Shown here: piece by piece, positions 61,133 through 64,000 of the stretch
Layout: every line of letters begins with the position of its first letter
How positions within the stretch are numbered: the first letter of the stretch is position 1
Source of the DNA: Bradysia coprophila
Taxonomy: Eukaryota; Arthropoda; Insecta; Diptera; Sciaridae
Reading direction: 5' to 3'
Length of the DNA stretch: 64,000 nucleotides
Assembly (NCBI RefSeq): GCF_014529535.1
Contig: NC_050737.1
Location: forward strand, 2,388,447-2,452,446
The notes under the pieces: model-generated
Told to the model about the DNA's origin: nothing
Databases searched by the model: none
What the model saw: only the letters and a program-made list of their open reading frames with translations
Position numbers and translations under genes: made by a program

Positions 61133-61409
61133 ACTATTACTATGCCGTTATCAGTTGCCGTATAAACTAAAGAATAATGAACTGGTCACTTACGGAATCG
61201 TACGGGTTAGCATTAGCCGCATTAGCCCAATAGTCTTTTTTCTAAATTCCTCAATCACCATTGATCGTACTCATAATTTACCATCGAACACATTCAACTC
61301 CTTTAATGTCAAAAGTCGTGAAAAGTTTTGTTTATTATAGAAGTTATTAATCAGTAGCAAACACCTTCTACGTAATAGTATTTTCTACGTACAATTTATA
61401 ACAACAGAA

Positions 61410-61769
61410 ATGTTCTCATTATTTCGATCGAAGAAAAGTCCACGAGCCTCGCCAGAACCAGAACCTGGTGTAGAATCGGACAATTTTGTGATGGTCGACG
61501 ATCGAAATCCATTTAAGCCGAATCTACAACCGCAAACAAACTTATATCCTCTGGTCAATCCTGCATCCACCTCGATAAGTGATAATCAGCCTCAACCAGT
61601 TCATTATTTACAAGATGTCCCATTTAAACTTTCGTCGGACCTAACGGAAGGTGACACTGCCGAAGCTTTTCAATTGCAAGTTGATGAAATTTTAGCTAAA
61701 CTAACCCGTTGGAATAGTGTTGAAGAAGATTATGATTTTGTGCTAGAAAGGAGCTTAGTGTCACAATAG
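61410..61769 (+). CDS. UMAD1: UMA domain-containing protein 1 homologue (ESCRT-I associated)
   Basis: A single-exon 119-residue protein. The UMA (UBAP1-MVB12-associated) domain links proteins to ESCRT-I in endosomal sorting. The start MFSLFRSKKSP resembles MFHFFRK of human UMAD1, followed by an acidic FVMVDDR segment. The UMA signature is split into DVPFKLSSDL (about 70-80) and the terminal YDFVLERSLVSQ, as in human SDVPFTLAP ... YDFTLENSV. The function is inferred from the family only; human UMAD1 itself is poorly studied. TAG is followed by AATAAA at 61,818, giving a short 3'UTR. Confidence 0.85.
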   Translation: MFSLFRSKKSPRASPEPEPGVESDNFVMVDDRNPFKPNLQPQTNLYPLVNPASTSISDNQPQPVHYLQDVPFKLSSDLTEGDTAEAFQLQVDEILAKLTRWNSVEEDYDFVLERSLVSQ

Positions 61770-61817
61770 TTTCTGTGTTTTCTTTATAAAAATGTTGAAA
61801 TGATTCAAATGCTTTGG

Positions 61818-61823
61818 AATAAA
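61818..61823 (+). terminator. UMAD1: Polyadenylation signal of the UMAD1 homologue
   Basis: AATAAA about 50 bases after the stop codon, followed by a T-rich and TGTG-containing stretch. Confidence 0.5.
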
Positions 61824-62157
61824 ATTATTTTTGTGATCGTAGATTTGTCTGCGTAAAAGATTTTGTTTTGCTTTAGACAGCCACTTCACCAACGGCTATG
61901 TGGGTATCTCGCTAGATGTAATATCACGACCGCAGAATCAATAAGATTGAAAATAGCTCATTTCAGGAGACGATGTTGTTTCAATCAAGGTTTAACGTTG
62001 ACTATACAGTGATGTAATGTTTTACTGAAGCTTTCGGTAATGACGCTGATTGGCTAACGTAATGACTTACGACACTATCTTCTTATTTACTGTACTCGTT
62101 TATAAAACTCGGACTAGATAGAGTGATGTTAATCGCGGTCAATAATCACTATGACTT

Positions 62158-62370
62158 GAAATTTTAGGTCAGGTTAGGTAATTTTAGAAAGGAAATCTGC
62201 CCTGAGCCTGGTTTCAATCCAATCTGTCAGGCCAGGTAACCTAAATTTTTCGTATACAACCTGACCGGTCAGACCTAATTACTATAATCAGATTTCAGGT
62301 AAAATCGGGTCAGATCAAAGTTGGTTGAATCAGGTTCACTTATTTCCAGGTCAGCCTCAGATAAATTTGA
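62158..62370. repeat. AGGTCAGGTTAGGT-type degenerate repeat with inverted copies
   Basis: Units such as AGGTCAGGTTAGGTAA, CCAGGTAACCTAA, ACCTGACCGGTCAGACC, CAGGTAAAATCGGGTCAG and AGGTCAGCCTCAG occur in both orientations over about 210 bases. It looks like a decayed fold-back repeat array. No ORF. Confidence 0.5.
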
Positions 62371-63208
62371 CTCTTTCCAACCTTTGGCCTAATAACACGT
62401 AAGATTTCGCTAGTCGCCAGATCGCTAAAGTAGCAATTAATCTTTACATTAATCTTTGAATTCAGGTGGAGTAAGCAGGAAACAGCAGCATATCTGCTTG
62501 TCAGTGAACGTGAACACTTCCTATCCTAGCCACAAGAACTCTGACTTTTTTTCTAACTTATGGAAATGAGCTAAACAAAGTAGAATCTTCACTTGTGGCA
62601 ATATCCTTTCTGCAAGACATTTTTGGCCCATTCTACATTCTTCCATGAGAATTCAGGCATCTCATTCCTTCTAGGATGCTCGCCTAACTGACTAAGCTTA
62701 AAATATTTGCTCTACCCTGTAACGTTTAACTTGTTACTGACTGTTGTCTGCCAATCTGTCATTGCCAGTGAGGGAGCAATGAAATTACCTGACGCTCACT
62801 ATTTGTTTGTTGTCGACTTTACACTTTATTGAGAAATTCTCACCTTTACTTCTTACACGTCCGGGTAGTGTCTACACCAGAACAGTCATTATTGTTATTA
62901 GCATGAAAGAGATTCGAGTGTCTTCTCTTCTAACTAACATTCAATCAATTTCCTGATCAGATTGAACAGAAAATGTCCCTTAATAAACCGATCGTTAAGT
63001 TGTGCAGCACATACGCAGTGGAAATAAAAGACGCCAAACATTTTTTTTATGAAAACTGGAAGAGTTTCCTACCAGGAAATCTTATTATTTATCACGGTGA
63101 ACGATTACAAAAAAATCGAAAAATTAAATTCGAAAAACACAATTATAAGAGTTGTTGAAATAATTAAATAATAATGTCGTGTCCAATCCATTCATTCTAA
63201 ATACCATT
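62371..63208. other. Intergenic, no gene seen
   Basis: AT-rich sequence between the repeat array and exportin-6. A 61-codon ORF at 62,973-63,158 starts in a good context (GAAAATGTCC), but I cannot link it to any family. Confidence 0.4.
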
Positions 63209-64000
63209 CTATTGTGACAACGCCAATTGACTGCAACGGGTGTCTTGTATCAATTGAGACATTTTCTGCGAAAATGTCGGCAAATCCTGTACAAATAAAC
63301 GGAATGCAAACGTTAAATCACTGCTGAATGTCGCATTGTCTTATTTGCAATGGGCTTACCTTGGCCACACAAATTTCATAGACCATCGTGGAATTCGTCG
63401 AATATCCGAGACTAACGAAACTTTCATGAAAATATGCATCCGACACCTGTCCCATTGGAAATAGCACGCTCAATATATAATCATAATGCAATGATCCTTC
63501 CGGCGATATCAATGACTTAATCAGGGCACACTGGAATGATTTCAACAGATTCGTTCGGAAGAAATTACGTGAATACAGTCTGAACCGTTCGTTTAGGCTC
63601 TGAAGCGAATGCAGAACATTTCTGGTCAGTTGCGGATCATTTCCAGTAACAATTGCTTGACCGTATGCTGTTAAAATAGCTAGAAACTCTTCGGGATGTT
63701 GGGGAGCATCATCATCAGCTGTCGCTAGGTAGTCGTCAGAGGCGTTCGGCGAAAATCCTTTCAGTACTTGAGATTTGTAAAAGTATTGCCAGCGATAGTG
63801 TAAAATACTGAAATCGACATTTTGCTGTTAATATAATCGTCGTCAGTTTATCCCGTTTCGGATCACATACCCATCGAACAGTGCATACAGTGAAATGGCC
63901 ACATCACAGAAATCAGAACTGTTGCGTTCCTGCGCCAACATTGGCGTAACATAATTTAGTGATAAGTTCAAAATTACTGGTAATAAGCTAAGTGTCGTTT
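63209..64000 (-). CDS. ebo: Exportin-6, C-terminal exons (partial)
   Basis: Importin-beta-type exportin. In the family it carries profilin-actin out of the nucleus with Ran-GTP. Three exons are visible on the minus strand: beyond 64,000 to 63,871, then 63807-63360, then 63286-63209, with GT-AG borders and consistent phase. Readable blocks: TLSLLPVILNLSLNYVTPML, AISLYALFDGILHYRWQYFY, VLKGFSP, DDAPQHPEEFLAILTAYGQA, YDYILSVLFPMGQVSDAYFH and the terminal KDLPTFSQKMSQLIQDTRCS. Stop TAG at 63,209-63,211. The 5' exons lie outside the window. The exportin-6 assignment rests on recalled likeness of the APQHPEEFLAILTAYG and DLPTFSQ segments; another exportin of the family is a less likely alternative. 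Symbol after Drosophila ellipsoid body open. Confidence 0.75.

Larger units (their letters stand above)
58266..61409. other. Intergenic between the SIAH-like gene and UMAD1
   Basis: About 3.1 kb with no recognised gene. Holds a MITE at 59,754-59,856 and a palindromic element at 61,003-61,132. A 69-codon ORF at about 60.2-60.4 kb has no likeness to known proteins. Confidence 0.45.

Noticed and set aside
62973-63158. 61-codon ORF between UMAD1 and exportin-6
   Set aside because: Good start context but no family, AT-biased lysine- and asparagine-rich tail, and no conserved motif. Too weak to list as a gene.

Overview
The window looks like a piece of an insect nuclear genome, most likely a fly (Diptera, perhaps a nematoceran). 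The sequence is AT-rich, genes are split by short GT-AG introns (often about 60 bases), and the proteins closely resemble Drosophila and human orthologues. The organism is inferred from the recalled likeness of the ADAR, CCR4 and EXT2 proteins; no species can be named from the sequence alone. I saw no rRNA, CRISPR array or bacterial features, and no retrovirus-like element.

Layout: 1-5.96 kb holds the last four coding exons and the 3'UTR of the CCR4 deadenylase gene twin (+). 5.96-17.01 kb is a low-accuracy reverse-complement copy of sequence found elsewhere in the window: 5.98-14.59 kb mirrors 17.2-25.59 kb, and 15.46-17.01 kb mirrors the twin 3' end (about 4.36-5.96 kb). It stops at a 25-base N gap (17,011-17,035). 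It reads like an unpolished long read joined backwards. From 17.2 kb the clean copy holds a large fold-back element, a 15-bp minisatellite, the GID8 gene (-), an unidentified ORF, and tail-to-tail fragments of a reverse-transcriptase element. Then follow a calcineurin B homologous protein gene (-, 27.5-29.5 kb), MED27 (+, 31.3-32.8 kb), a secreted selenium-binding-protein-like gene (-, 33.1-35.0 kb), a dense cluster of small palindromic elements (36.1-37.9 kb), the heparan sulfate polymerase gene EXT2/sotv (+, 38.1-41.4 kb), the RNA-editing gene Adar (+, 45.3-50.2 kb), a gene-poor stretch with two small divergent secreted-type ORFs (54-55 kb), a SIAH-like RING ligase with an unusual tail (-, 56.6-58.3 kb), a UMAD1 homologue (+, 61.4-61.8 kb) and the 3' end of exportin-6 (-, 63.2-64.0 kb).

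The genes are mostly unrelated housekeeping functions: mRNA deadenylation, GID/CTLH ubiquitin ligase, Mediator, heparan sulfate synthesis, A-to-I editing, endosomal sorting and actin/profilin export. They do not form a pathway. The accessory interest lies in the many MITE-like palindromes, a near-perfect 79-bp hairpin inside an Adar intron, a selenium-binding-protein homologue that gains a signal peptide through an upstream exon, and the inverted mis-assembly, which itself seems to contain the sequence missing from the gap. Summed exon lengths for every complete multi-exon gene model give an open frame of a length normal for its family, which supports the splice sites chosen by eye.
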